Of a stretch of 64,000 nucleotides of DNA, positions 1-8,054 are shown one piece after another. Position numbers and translations under genes: made by a program. The notes below the pieces were generated by a model. That model ran no database searches. It saw only the letters and a program-made list of their open reading frames with translations, and was not told the DNA's origin. Position 1 is the first letter of the stretch. Each line of letters begins with the position of its first letter. The stretch is from Azophilus sp965247035 (GTDB lineage: Bacteria > Pseudomonadota > Gammaproteobacteria > Pseudomonadales > Azotimanducaceae), in contig CBDFGJ010000002.1 of the NCBI GenBank assembly GCA_965247035.1, positions 343,251-407,250 on the forward strand, in the 5' to 3' direction.

Positions 1-9
1 GCAACGAAT

Positions 10-139
10 TAGTGTCCTGTGTCCCATAAGTTTCTCAAGTTTTAAGAGCTTGCTCGGTGTGTCAGTGCAAGGGTCGCAACGCGGCCACAGCCCCCGTGGA
101 GCATGCTGAAGTGCAAGAAACTTGTGGGATGGGGCACTA
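10..139. repeat. Palindromic interspersed repeat, copy 1 (MITE-like)
   Basis: The element has imperfect terminal inverted repeats: it opens TAGTGTCC..TCCCATAAGTTTCT and the reverse complement of its end reads TAGTGCCCCATCCCACAAG. A second copy lies at 10253-10353, and both share the inner string GAGCTTGCTCGG. There is no coding capacity. Size, structure and dispersal fit a small non-autonomous element or a REP-type hairpin; no parent transposase is visible in this window. Confidence 0.7.
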
Positions 140-218
140 GTGTGGTGTTTCTAAAAAAGTGACTTCTCGCTCCGAGACTGCTTCGCCAACAATCTCACCC
201 CACCGCTATGAGTGAGGG

Positions 219-1508
219 ATGGAGTTTTCATTGCGCAAGATTCTGCGCAACTTAGATCAGATCGTGCGCCCGGCCGGGCGTGTCTTCTTTGGCTGGTGGA
301 TCGTCGGCGGCAGCGCCGGCCTGCAATGGCTGGCAGCAACGCTGTGGATGCAGTCCTTCGGCGCTTACGTGGTGCTGCTGCAGGCAGACTTCGGCTGGAG
401 CAAGGCGCTCATAGCCGGGGCCTTTGCCCTCACCCGAATCGAAAGCGGCATCCTCGGCCCCTTTCAAGGCTGGCTGGTGGACCGCTTTGGTCCGCGCATT
501 ATTCTCGTGATCGGCACCCTGCTGTTCGGCGCCGGCTTCATGCTGTTCAGCCAAGTGGAGTCGCTATTGGGCTTTTACCTGACCTTTGCCTTGATCGCCT
601 TAGGATCCAGCCTCGGTGGGTTCGCCACCCTGATGGTGTCATTGGTGAACTGGTTTGACCGCCACCGCGCCAAGGCAGTGTCTATATCCCAGATCGGATA
701 TTCCATCGGTGGCCTGTCCGTGCCCGTGGTGATTCTCAGCTTGGAGACCTTTGGCTGGCGGGCGACGGCATTTTTCTCCGGCGTGCTGGTCATCGTCGTC
801 GGCCTGCCATTAGTGCAGTTGGTGCGTCACCACCCGGGAGACCACGGCGACGTTCCGGACGGCGTGCGCACCGCCGAGGCGGAAATTGAATCAAAACTGC
901 GCTCTGCTCGTGATTTCACCGTGCGGGAGGCGATTCAAACTTGGTCGTTCTGGCTCATCTCCTTTGGCCACGCCTTCGCCTTGTTGACGGTGTCATCCAT
1001 TTTGGTGCATTTGATACCGCATTTGACCGAGGGCCTTTCCTACTCCCTAACGTCCACCGGGTTGCTGCTGGCGTTGATGACGGCTTTCCAGCTGGCCGGG
1101 CAAATCGTTGGCGGCTTTCTCGGCGACCGCTTCGACAAACGCCTGATCTGCACCCTGTGCATGGTGGCGCACACCTCCGGCCTGCTGCTGGTGGCCTACG
1201 CCAGTGAAGCCTGGATGGTGGTGGCGTTCGCGGCGCTGCACGGCAGCGCTTGGGGTGTGCGCGGACCGCAGATGGTGGCTCTTAGGGCCGACTACTTCGG
1301 CACCCGCTCATTCGGCACCATCATGGGCGTCTCCTCTTTGGTGGTGATGCTGGGCATGTCCAGCGGCCCCATCGTCGCCGGCTACATGGCCGATGTATCC
1401 GGCAACTACCAAAGCGGCTTCACCCTGCTCGCCCTGCTCTCCTTGGTGGGGTCGATCTGCTTTCTGGCGGCGCGGCCACCCCGAAGACGAGCAGTGGCGA
1501 CTCTCTAG
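219..1508 (+). CDS. MFS transporter
   Basis: This is an inner-membrane secondary transporter of the major facilitator superfamily, 429 residues long, the usual size for a 12-helix member. The N-terminal half has hydrophobic helices and the loop WLVDRFGPR, matching the MFS loop 2-3 signature (G-x-x-x-D-R-x-G-x-R). The second half repeats it as GGFLGDRFDKR. A charged cytoplasmic linker (about residues 200-235, ending near SARDFTVREA) separates the halves. Such oxalate/formate- or monocarboxylate-like MFS proteins cannot be assigned a substrate from sequence alone. The ATG at 219 is preceded by GAGGG. The gene stands alone between two repeat elements. Confidence 0.85.
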   Translation: MEFSLRKILRNLDQIVRPAGRVFFGWWIVGGSAGLQWLAATLWMQSFGAYVVLLQADFGWSKALIAGAFALTRIESGILGPFQGWLVDRFGPRIILVIGTLLFGAGFMLFSQVESLLGFYLTFALIALGSSLGGFATLMVSLVNWFDRHRAKAVSISQIGYSIGGLSVPVVILSLETFGWRATAFFSGVLVIVVGLPLVQLVRHHPGDHGDVPDGVRTAEAEIESKLRSARDFTVREAIQTWSFWLISFGHAFALLTVSSILVHLIPHLTEGLSYSLTSTGLLLALMTAFQLAGQIVGGFLGDRFDKRLICTLCMVAHTSGLLLVAYASEAWMVVAFAALHGSAWGVRGPQMVALRADYFGTRSFGTIMGVSSLVVMLGMSSGPIVAGYMADVSGNYQSGFTLLALLSLVGSICFLAARPPRRRAVATL

Positions 1509-1574
1509 GCCCCCCAATCCCCTAGGTTTGTGCGCAAATTCAGCACCGAGGTTTCCTTGACCCCGTTCAGGCTG

Positions 1575-1701
1575 TGTATGGGTTCAGACACATTCCGAAA
1601 TGTACTGAGCCCGTACAGCTTGTTGACACCGGCCGAATTCGCAGGCAAGCTTTCCTTGGCTGACTGATCGAAAAAATTCCGCAATGTACTGAGCCCATAC
1701 A
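1575..1701. mobile_element. Collapsed IS481-like ends (43-bp minimal element plus a second right end)
   Basis: 1575-1617 begins with a left end (TGTATGGGTTCAGACACATT) that runs straight into a right end (AAATGTACTGAGCCCGTACA), so only terminal repeats remain. Immediately after it a second right end, including the last codons of the transposase (encoding LTPAEF-like residues), runs to ACTGAGCCCATACA at 1701. The same ends occur at 32275, 34370, 47448, 49412 and 59293. Apart from this remnant, the 305 bp between the MFS gene and the next gene holds nothing I recognise. Confidence 0.7.
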
Positions 1702-1813
1702 CCGGCTGGACAAAAGACCTGCCTGCTCGGTAAATTCGAACGGGTTGATTCCCAGCACGTAGCGGCTTTGCAGCAAGCCGCCGCCTTAGCCCGCAAGACA
1801 AAGAAATAACAGA

Positions 1814-2284
1814 ATGCACAACAGGCTAGCGAAAATGGCGCTCGCGGTTGCATTCGGGCTCCTCGCCAAAACGATGGCCCTAGCCAGCGAGCCGGTGGCG
1901 GTGCCGCCGGAAGTGGAGAAGATCCTGTCCGCGCCAGCCGGGGATTCAGACTATCCAAAGCAGGATCGGTGCCTGCCCCTGCACCGCATTCGCAGCGTTA
2001 CCGTTCTGGATCAGCGCCATATAGCGTTCAAGCTGAATCGCAAGCAGCTTTACCTGATTCAGTTCGAACATCGCTGCCCGGGGATCCGCCGCAACAATCC
2101 CGTGGCCTATGAAACCGTAAGCGGCTCCTCCCTCTGCGCCTTGGACGCCATCCGCGGCATTCAGCAGTATGGCTTTGGCGACCGCAGATTGGGACCACCT
2201 TGCTCCATCCCTGGTTTCGAGCCAATCACCGAGGAGCAGCTCAGAGCGCTTAAAGAGGCCCTGCGTCATCAAAGGAAGAAATAA
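1814..2284 (+). CDS. Small exported protein, DUF6491-like
   Basis: 156 residues with an N-terminal signal peptide (positively charged start, hydrophobic stretch LAVAFGLLAKTMALA, probable cleavage near residue 25). The mature part carries the pattern of the DUF6491 family: an early Cys (DRCLPL), IRSVTVLD, a central CPGIRR, then SSLCALDAI and a late CSIPGFEPIT. The four conserved cysteines suggest disulphides in the periplasm. No molecular function is known to me for this family. The gene has its own start after an IS remnant and is followed by a 400-bp non-coding stretch, so it is probably monocistronic. Confidence 0.7.
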   Translation: MHNRLAKMALAVAFGLLAKTMALASEPVAVPPEVEKILSAPAGDSDYPKQDRCLPLHRIRSVTVLDQRHIAFKLNRKQLYLIQFEHRCPGIRRNNPVAYETVSGSSLCALDAIRGIQQYGFGDRRLGPPCSIPGFEPITEEQLRALKEALRHQRKK

Positions 2285-2409
2285 AAAGGAAGAAATAGCA
2301 GCCGAACACCGCACCCTTCCGGCGACGCCCAAAGACATCTGCGCAAGTTGGCGCTCCTTATTTCTTTCATGGAACTGGAACGGGCCCGATCGGGCCTTGG
2401 TGTCGAGGG

Positions 2410-2512
2410 GGCTTGCGGGGCTTGCCTGCCGGCGCACGGCCCCGTCGTTGTGCCGGGGGATGGGCGCAAGCACGAGCTTAACGCGCCGCCGGCAGGCAAG
2501 CGCCGCAAGCCC
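2410..2512. repeat. Long hairpin repeat, copy 1
   Basis: The left arm (TTGCGGGGCTTGCCTGCCGG) pairs with the right arm (CCGGCAGGCAAGCGCCGCAA) around a loop of roughly 55 bp. A related structure with the same TTGCGGCGCTT(G/A)CCTGCC core occurs at 6658-6748. The rest of 2285-2688 has no credible gene. Confidence 0.5.
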
Positions 2513-2688
2513 ACCCCAGTTCAGACGTGGGTGCGTACCATCCCGACCAAAGGGCAGCAACCTGTGCAGGATTCCTAGGTGAGCCACCGCAATTATCTTA
2601 CAGGCCCATCAGCTTATGGCTATAGTGGCCTCCAAGATATGAGGCTAGACTTCCTTGAGATTTCGGTTTAAAAAGCAGTGCAAACTCG

Positions 2689-3510
2689 ATGAACAGCTAC
2701 AGTACGCAAAAAGTAGCCGACCTTGTGGGCCTGAAGCCTGCACAGGTGCGCCACTTTGTCAAACGCAACTTGGTGGATCCAAGCCGGGGTCCGCGGGGCG
2801 AGTACCACTTCAGATTTCAGGACTTGGTTCTGCTGCGCGCCGCCAAGTCCTTGATCGATTCCGATGTCAGCGTGCGCAAGCTTATGCGGGCACTTTCCAA
2901 GTTGAAGGCGGATGAGGAAACGCCGTCTTCCTTATCCTCGCTGCGAATGTCCGCCCAACAAGGCGATGTCGTCGCTCACAACCAAGATCGACTCTGGCGT
3001 GTCGAAACCGGACAGGTCGAACTGAATCTGACTGATCCTGACCTGAGCCCGGTTTTAGCCAAGCTGTGGGGCGAAAATCTGGACGGCGACCACGGCAATC
3101 AGGATCTGAGCAGCGCCGAATGGTGCCAATTGGGTGTTGACCTAGAGGAATACGATGTCAACAAGGCATTTACCGCTTATGAACGATCCTTGGTCTTGGA
3201 CCCGGGCAACATAGTCGTCCACGTCAACCTAGGGCGCCTCTACCAGATCAAGGGCAACCTGAAAAACGCCAAGCGCCACTATGAGCTTGCACTGGAAGGA
3301 GAGCCGGGCCACCAATTCGCCAACTACAACCTCGGCACCTTGTTCGAGGAGCTCAACGAGACTGAGATTGCGGCGCACTTCTACCGCAAGGCGCCTGAGG
3401 TGCCCGACGCCCACTACAACTTAGCGCAAATCAGACACCAGCAGGGAAATGAGTTGGCCTACCGACGGCACATCCAATGCTATCAACGCTTGCTTGGGCA
3501 ACAGAGCTAG
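2689..3510 (+). CDS. MerR-type HTH and TPR fusion protein
   Basis: 273 residues. Residues 1-70 form a MerR-like winged helix (start YSTQKVADLVGLKPAQVRHF, wing GPRGEYHFRFQDL). After a linker, residues 140-260 contain tetratricopeptide repeats (AFTAYERSLVLDPGN, NLGRLYQIKGN, AKRHYELALEGEPG, NYNLGTLFEE). There is no ligand-binding C-terminal domain of the classical MerR type; the TPRs probably mediate protein contacts. This arrangement suggests a regulator or scaffold whose partner is unknown. It converges on feoB with only 30 bp between the stop codons. Confidence 0.75.
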   Translation: MNSYSTQKVADLVGLKPAQVRHFVKRNLVDPSRGPRGEYHFRFQDLVLLRAAKSLIDSDVSVRKLMRALSKLKADEETPSSLSSLRMSAQQGDVVAHNQDRLWRVETGQVELNLTDPDLSPVLAKLWGENLDGDHGNQDLSSAEWCQLGVDLEEYDVNKAFTAYERSLVLDPGNIVVHVNLGRLYQIKGNLKNAKRHYELALEGEPGHQFANYNLGTLFEELNETEIAAHFYRKAPEVPDAHYNLAQIRHQQGNELAYRRHIQCYQRLLGQQS

Positions 3511-3540
3511 GTCGCCGCACTGTTTCACTGAAATCCGTCG

Positions 3541-5643
3541 TCAGCGCAGTTCCACTAGGGGAATCAAATTCCGCGGGCGACGTTGCCCCCAAGCCAACAA
3601 CAGCGTGAACCCAGCGGCGGCTAGGGCCAAAGCGAAGACGAGCCAGCCGATTGCCGCTAGCGGGTCGGTGAGCAGTGAGCCGGCTTGATAGCAGAACACG
3701 GCCACGCTATAGGCCATGAGAACGGACCAGCCGGTCGAAAAAAGCGCCCAAAATGCGCCTATTTCCTTGTAAATTACCCCTATCGTAGCAACACAGGGCA
3801 TATATAGCAGAATGAACAACAGATAGCTGAAGGCACCGAGTTCACCGTGAAAGAGCGTCTGCATGGCGGCGATCGTGTCGAGCGCCACACCCTGCTCGGT
3901 TGCCGCCGTTTCAACGTTGTCCAGGGTGCCTAGGTCCAGTCCCAACGGGTCGAACAGAGCCTCTCCCAACCGCCCCAAATTGCGCGGAATGCTGGCCATG
4001 GCCTGTTTCAGCAACTCCATCAAATCCTGGTTTGCGCCACCTCCGGTCGGAGCGTAAAGGGCGTCCAAGGTGCCTACGACCACCTCCTTGGCGAAGATGC
4101 CGGTGAAGATGCCAACCGTCGCCGGCCAATTGTCTTCATCAATGCCCATAGGGTGAAACACGGGGGTGATGGCCTTGCCAACGGTGCTCAACACCGATTT
4201 TTCGCTGTTCTCGTTGCCGATGGAGCCATCCACGCCAATGGAGTTGACGACATTCAACACCACCACCACAAGCACGATGGCTTTGCCAGCGCGCAGCACG
4301 AAGCCCTTAAGCCGCTGCCAGGTGTGGATCGCCAGCCCCCGCCAAGTGGGTAGGTGGTAGCTTGGCAGTTCCAGCACAAAGGCGCTTGGTGGCGCTTTGA
4401 TGAGGTGCTTCTTCACCAACATGGCCGAAAGCACGGCCAAACCAATGCCAATCAAGTAAAGGGCGAAGACCACATTCTGGCCGTTTTCTGGAAAGAAGGC
4501 GGCGGCGAACAGCGCGTACACGGTCAGGCGCGCCCCGCATGACATGTAGGGTGCCATAATGGCGGTCAAGATGCGGTCCGGCTCGTTCTCCAAAGTTCGG
4601 GTCGCCATCACCGCCGTTACATTGCAGCCGAAGCCGATGATCAGGGGCACAAAGGACTTTCCCGGCAGACCCAAGGCGCGCAGAAGCCGGTCCACAATGA
4701 ACGCTACCCGGACCATGTAGCCGGAGTCCTCAAGCAGGGAAAGCGCCAGAAACAAGCAGCCGATCACGGGAATAAAGGTGGCCACGAGCTGGACACCGCC
4801 GCCGACCCCGTCCGCCAGAAAGACGATCAACCAGTCCGGCAGACCCAGCCCAATAAATAGTTGGCGCGGCATCTCCACGAACAGCACCGAGGCGGTCAAG
4901 TCGAAGAAGTCTATGAACGCCGAACCGACGTTGATGGAGAACATGAACATCAGGTACATGACGCCGAGAAAAATCGGGAAAGCGAGATAGCGATTCAGCA
5001 ACAGTGAATCAATGCGGTCCGTTGCCGTGCGTGGCGGCGGGCTGTGCGATGCGCAGTCCCGCAACAGTTGATCGATAGCCTGGTAGCGGGATTCCGCATC
5101 CGCCAAGTCAAGCTCAACGCTGCCGGCGCTGGCACCCACTGCGCTCGCCGCATTTTTTAGCGCCTCAATGCCCTCGTTGCGGCTGGCGATGATCGGCACC
5201 ACCTGGCAACCGAGGCGGCGCGACAACTCCGCCACATCAATCTGGTGGCCGTTCCTTGCCGCCGCATCCATCATGTTCAGCGCCACGACCAAAGGTTGCC
5301 CTTGCTGCTGCAGTTGCAGCGTCAGGTAAAGCCCTCGGCTCATGCAGGAGGCGTCGATGACATTGATGACGGCGTCGGCTTCGTGCGCCGCCAAGAATTG
5401 CTGAGCGATGCGCTCGTCAACCGCGGCGTTGGCGTCGTCCGTGGCGTAAAGGCCAGGCAGGTCCACCACCTCCACCTGCTCGCCAGCCTGGGTGTATTTG
5501 CCGGATTTGCGCTCCACGGTCACGCCGGGCCAGTTGGCAACCCGCTGACGAGCACCGGTGAGGGCGTTGAACAGGGTTGTTTTGCCGCTGTTGGGGTTGC
5601 CGGCCAGAGCGATGGTGGTCACGTTCTCTCCAGCATCAGGCAA
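3541..5643 (-). CDS. feoB: Ferrous iron transporter FeoB
   Basis: Inner-membrane Fe(II) uptake protein of 700 residues. The N-terminal G domain shows G1 (GNPNSGKTTLFN), the G2 region NWPGVTVERKSG, G3 (DLPGLY) and a NMMD motif in the G4 position, followed by a helical spacer domain and the membrane domain with the two inverted Gate repeats (for example FGCNVTAVMATRTLE and GIFAKEVVVGTLDALY). Length is slightly below that of E. coli FeoB. Its start lies inside the end of feoA (25-bp overlap), so the two are translationally coupled. A Fur box upstream of feoA fits iron repression. Confidence 0.95.
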   Translation of the reverse strand: MPDAGENVTTIALAGNPNSGKTTLFNALTGARQRVANWPGVTVERKSGKYTQAGEQVEVVDLPGLYATDDANAAVDERIAQQFLAAHEADAVINVIDASCMSRGLYLTLQLQQQGQPLVVALNMMDAAARNGHQIDVAELSRRLGCQVVPIIASRNEGIEALKNAASAVGASAGSVELDLADAESRYQAIDQLLRDCASHSPPPRTATDRIDSLLLNRYLAFPIFLGVMYLMFMFSINVGSAFIDFFDLTASVLFVEMPRQLFIGLGLPDWLIVFLADGVGGGVQLVATFIPVIGCLFLALSLLEDSGYMVRVAFIVDRLLRALGLPGKSFVPLIIGFGCNVTAVMATRTLENEPDRILTAIMAPYMSCGARLTVYALFAAAFFPENGQNVVFALYLIGIGLAVLSAMLVKKHLIKAPPSAFVLELPSYHLPTWRGLAIHTWQRLKGFVLRAGKAIVLVVVVLNVVNSIGVDGSIGNENSEKSVLSTVGKAITPVFHPMGIDEDNWPATVGIFTGIFAKEVVVGTLDALYAPTGGGANQDLMELLKQAMASIPRNLGRLGEALFDPLGLDLGTLDNVETAATEQGVALDTIAAMQTLFHGELGAFSYLLFILLYMPCVATIGVIYKEIGAFWALFSTGWSVLMAYSVAVFCYQAGSLLTDPLAAIGWLVFALALAAAGFTLLLAWGQRRPRNLIPLVELR

Positions 5644-5870
5644 GCCGCTTCGGACGGACGCAGAATCAGGGAGTAGCCTCGAAAACGAATTTCAACGGGG
5701 TCGCTCAGGGGTGCCCGCCGTTGCAGTAGAAGTTTGGTGCCGGTGGTAAGTCCCAAATTGATCAACCGCTGCCGGTACGGGGAACGGCCTGTATAACCGA
5801 CCACGCGAGCAGCTTCGCCGGGGCGCAGATCACATAGGCCCAAGGATTGGCCAAGGCTTTGATTGGACAT
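5619..5870 (-). CDS. feoA: Ferrous iron transport protein FeoA
   Basis: 83-residue cytoplasmic SH3-like protein that assists FeoB. Recognisable features are an LCDLRPGEAARVVGY opening, the turn LINLGLTTGTKLLLQRRAPL and DPVEIRFRGYSLILR. It is the first gene of the feoAB unit and its 3' end overlaps feoB. The 5' leader contains a hairpin (GCTCCCT..AGGGAGC, 5912-5935) downstream of the putative Fur-controlled promoter. Confidence 0.93.
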   Translation of the reverse strand: MSNQSLGQSLGLCDLRPGEAARVVGYTGRSPYRQRLINLGLTTGTKLLLQRRAPLSDPVEIRFRGYSLILRPSEAACLMLERT

Positions 5871-5943
5871 GTTGCAAAGACGCAGCGGGCGGAAAGCCCG
5901 AAGCCTACAGGCTCCCTCTTTGATTAAGGGAGCACTATTTTAA

Positions 5944-5964
5944 TGCAATCAATTCTCATTTGCA
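5944..5964 (-). promoter_or_regulatory. Candidate Fur box in the feoAB promoter
   Basis: On the minus strand this reads TGCAAATGAGAATTGATTGCA, a 21-bp palindrome-like site related to the Fur consensus (AATGA-type half sites around AAT). It is followed by an AT-rich TTAAAAT that could be the -10 box of feoAB. It sits between fur and feoA, where autoregulated iron control is expected. Confidence 0.6.
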
Positions 5965-5991
5965 AAAACCAAAGCGGGCCGGGACTCCCGC
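5961..5991 (-). terminator. Probable terminator of fur
   Basis: Read on the minus strand, a GCGGG...CCCGC stem directly follows the fur stop codon and is succeeded by TTTGGTTTTTGC. The T-rich run is interrupted, so the efficiency of termination is uncertain. It slightly overlaps the Fur box. Confidence 0.5.
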
Positions 5992-5997
5992 CCCCAG

Positions 5998-6414
5998 CTA
6001 ATTGGACGGCGCTTGCTGTTTGCGACGGACATATAGAACCAACTCATGGTCCATCAACTCATATCCGTGGCTGTCGGCAATTTCACTTTGCAGCGTTTCG
6101 ATACGTTCATTGACGAACTCGACCACTTGGCCACTGTCGATGTCCACCATGTGATCGTGATGCTCCGTCGCTGCCAATTCGTAGACTGCATGGCCATCCG
6201 CGAAGTTGTGGCGCTCCACAATTCCAGCGCTCCGAAGCTGCGCCAGCACCCGATAGACCGTGGCGAAAGCCACCGTTTCGTCGTGTTCGATCAAATTCCG
6301 GTATACATCCTCAGCACTCATGTGATGAGGTTCAGACCGCTCCAGGACTTCGAGAACTTTCAACCGCGGCAAAGTGACCTTAAGGCCAGCCTTCTTAAGT
6401 TCGGCTCCTGACAT
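5998..6414 (-). CDS. fur: Ferric uptake regulator Fur
   Basis: 138-residue iron-responsive repressor. It has the N-terminal winged helix (TLPRLKVLEVLE, SAEDVYRNLIE, TVAFATVYRVLAQL) and the dimerisation/metal domain with HHDHM. The usual C-x-x-C pair after HHDH is replaced (HHDHMVDIDSGQVVEF), so the structural zinc site of E. coli Fur is absent, as I recall for Pseudomonas Fur. It lies upstream of feoAB in the same direction, with a terminator-like hairpin and a Fur box between them. Confidence 0.93.
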   Translation of the reverse strand: MSGAELKKAGLKVTLPRLKVLEVLERSEPHHMSAEDVYRNLIEHDETVAFATVYRVLAQLRSAGIVERHNFADGHAVYELAATEHHDHMVDIDSGQVVEFVNERIETLQSEIADSHGYELMDHELVLYVRRKQQAPSN

Positions 6415-6657
6415 TGAATCGACGCCTAGCGGTGAACGTGGCGGCTTGCCGGCAACTTAATCCGGCACCATCCCGCAACGGCGCTTCACGTTAACCCAAC
6501 TCCCCTTCCCAGTCCACATTTTGCTAAAACGAAACCAAGGCCATCGCAAAGTCCTGCACCTCCGTCGCAAGCAACAGACAAAGCCTAAAAGAGGCTTGGC
6601 CTGCTTGGCTTGCATGGTCAGCGCCAACAGCCCCTTCCCCCTTATCGCGCGAACAGA

Positions 6658-6748
6658 GCGGGTTTGCGGCGCTTACCTGCCTTGCGCCCTTCCCCCAAGA
6701 AGGCAACGGCACCGTGCGCCCGCAGGTACGCGTTGTAAGCGCACCCGC
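6658..6748. repeat. Long hairpin repeat, copy 2
   Basis: The arms GCGGGTTTGC..TACCTGC and GCAGGTACGC..GCACCCGC are imperfect inverted repeats, and the left arm shares TTGCGGCGCTTACCTGCC with the repeat at 2410-2512. It lies in the 395-bp gap between fur and tufA. The rest of that gap has no credible gene. Confidence 0.4.
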
Positions 6749-6809
6749 AACCCAGCCACGCAAGAAGCCCGGCTAATTTAGAGGAGGTTCGGTGAACGGC
6801 ATCGCCTGG

Positions 6810-8000
6810 TTATTTGGTGATTTTGGCGACGACGCCGGCGCCGACCGTGCGCCCGCCCTCGCGGATGGCGAAACGCTGCCCCTCCTCCATCGCGATCGGC
6901 GACATCAGGCCCACCGACATTTTCACGTTGTCGCCCGGCATCACCATCTCCACCTCCGCCGGCAACTCCACCGTGCCCGTCACGTCCGTCGTCTCAAAAA
7001 AGAACTGCGGACGGTAACCCTTGAAAAACGGCGTGTGGCGACCCCCCTCGTCCTTCGACAGCACATACACCTCCGCCTCGAATCCCGTGTGCGGCGTGAT
7101 GCTCCCAGGCACCGCCAACACCTGCCCCCGCTCCACCTCGTCGCGCTTCGTCCCGCGCAGCAACACCCCCACGTTCTCCCCCGCACGACCCTCGTCCAGC
7201 AGCTTGCGGAACATCTCCACTCCCGTGCAGGTCGTCCTCTGCGTCTCGCCCAAGCCAACCATCTCCACCTCGTCGCCAACACGCACCACCCCGCGCGCAA
7301 TCCGCCCCGTCACCACCGTGCCTCGACCCGAAATCGAAAACACATCCTCTATCGGCATCAAAAACGGCTGGTCCACCGGTCGCTCCGGCTGCGGAATGTA
7401 TGCGTCCAGCACACGCAGCAACTCCCGCACCGACCCCAAACCCAACTCCCCCTCGTCACCCTCCAACGCCTTCAGCGCGCTGCCCACCACGATCGGCGTC
7501 TCCTCCCCAGGAAACTCGTACTGGTCCAGCAACTCCCGAACCTCCATCTCCACCAACTCCAACAACTCCTCGTCGTCCACCATGTCCGCCTTGTTCATGT
7601 ACACCACAATCCGCGGCACCCCAACCTGACGCGACAGCAGAATGTGCTCCCTCGTCTGCGGCATCGGACCGTCCGCCGCCGACACCACCAATATCGCACC
7701 GTCCATCTGCGCCGCACCCGTGATCATGTTCTTCACGTAGTCCGCATGACCCGGACAGTCCACATGCGCGTAGTGCCGCACATCGCTCTCGTACTCCACG
7801 TGCGAAGTCGCAATCGTGATCCCTCGCTCACGCTCCTCCGGCGCATTGTCAATCTGCTCAAACTCCCGCACCTCGCCACCGTGCGCCAATGCGCAAAACT
7901 TCGTCAGCACCGCCGTCAGCGTCGTCTTGCCGTGGTCCACATGTCCAATCGTGCCCACGTTCACGTGCGGCTTCGTCCGCTCAAACCTCTCCTTCGCCAT
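6810..8000 (-). CDS. tufA: Elongation factor Tu (copy at the end of the str cluster)
   Basis: 396-residue GTPase that delivers aminoacyl-tRNA to the ribosome. The G1 motif GHVDHGKTT, G3 DCPGHADY and G4 NKADMVDDEE (NKxD) are intact, followed by the two beta-barrel domains ending in the standard VGAGVVAKI tail. It is the last gene of rpoBC-rpsL-rpsG-fusA-tufA, 54 bp after fusA. Its coding sequence appears identical to tufB at 23428, while the flanks differ from the first base outside, a sign of gene conversion. No S10 operon follows; fur comes next. Confidence 0.97.
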   Translation of the reverse strand: MAKERFERTKPHVNVGTIGHVDHGKTTLTAVLTKFCALAHGGEVREFEQIDNAPEERERGITIATSHVEYESDVRHYAHVDCPGHADYVKNMITGAAQMDGAILVVSAADGPMPQTREHILLSRQVGVPRIVVYMNKADMVDDEELLELVEMEVRELLDQYEFPGEETPIVVGSALKALEGDEGELGLGSVRELLRVLDAYIPQPERPVDQPFLMPIEDVFSISGRGTVVTGRIARGVVRVGDEVEMVGLGETQRTTCTGVEMFRKLLDEGRAGENVGVLLRGTKRDEVERGQVLAVPGSITPHTGFEAEVYVLSKDEGGRHTPFFKGYRPQFFFETTDVTGTVELPAEVEMVMPGDNVKMSVGLMSPIAMEEGQRFAIREGGRTVGAGVVAKITK

Positions 8001-8054
8001 ACCCCGCTCCTTAAAACTATCCTGGTTGAATGTTGTTCGTTCCGCTTGCAGCGA

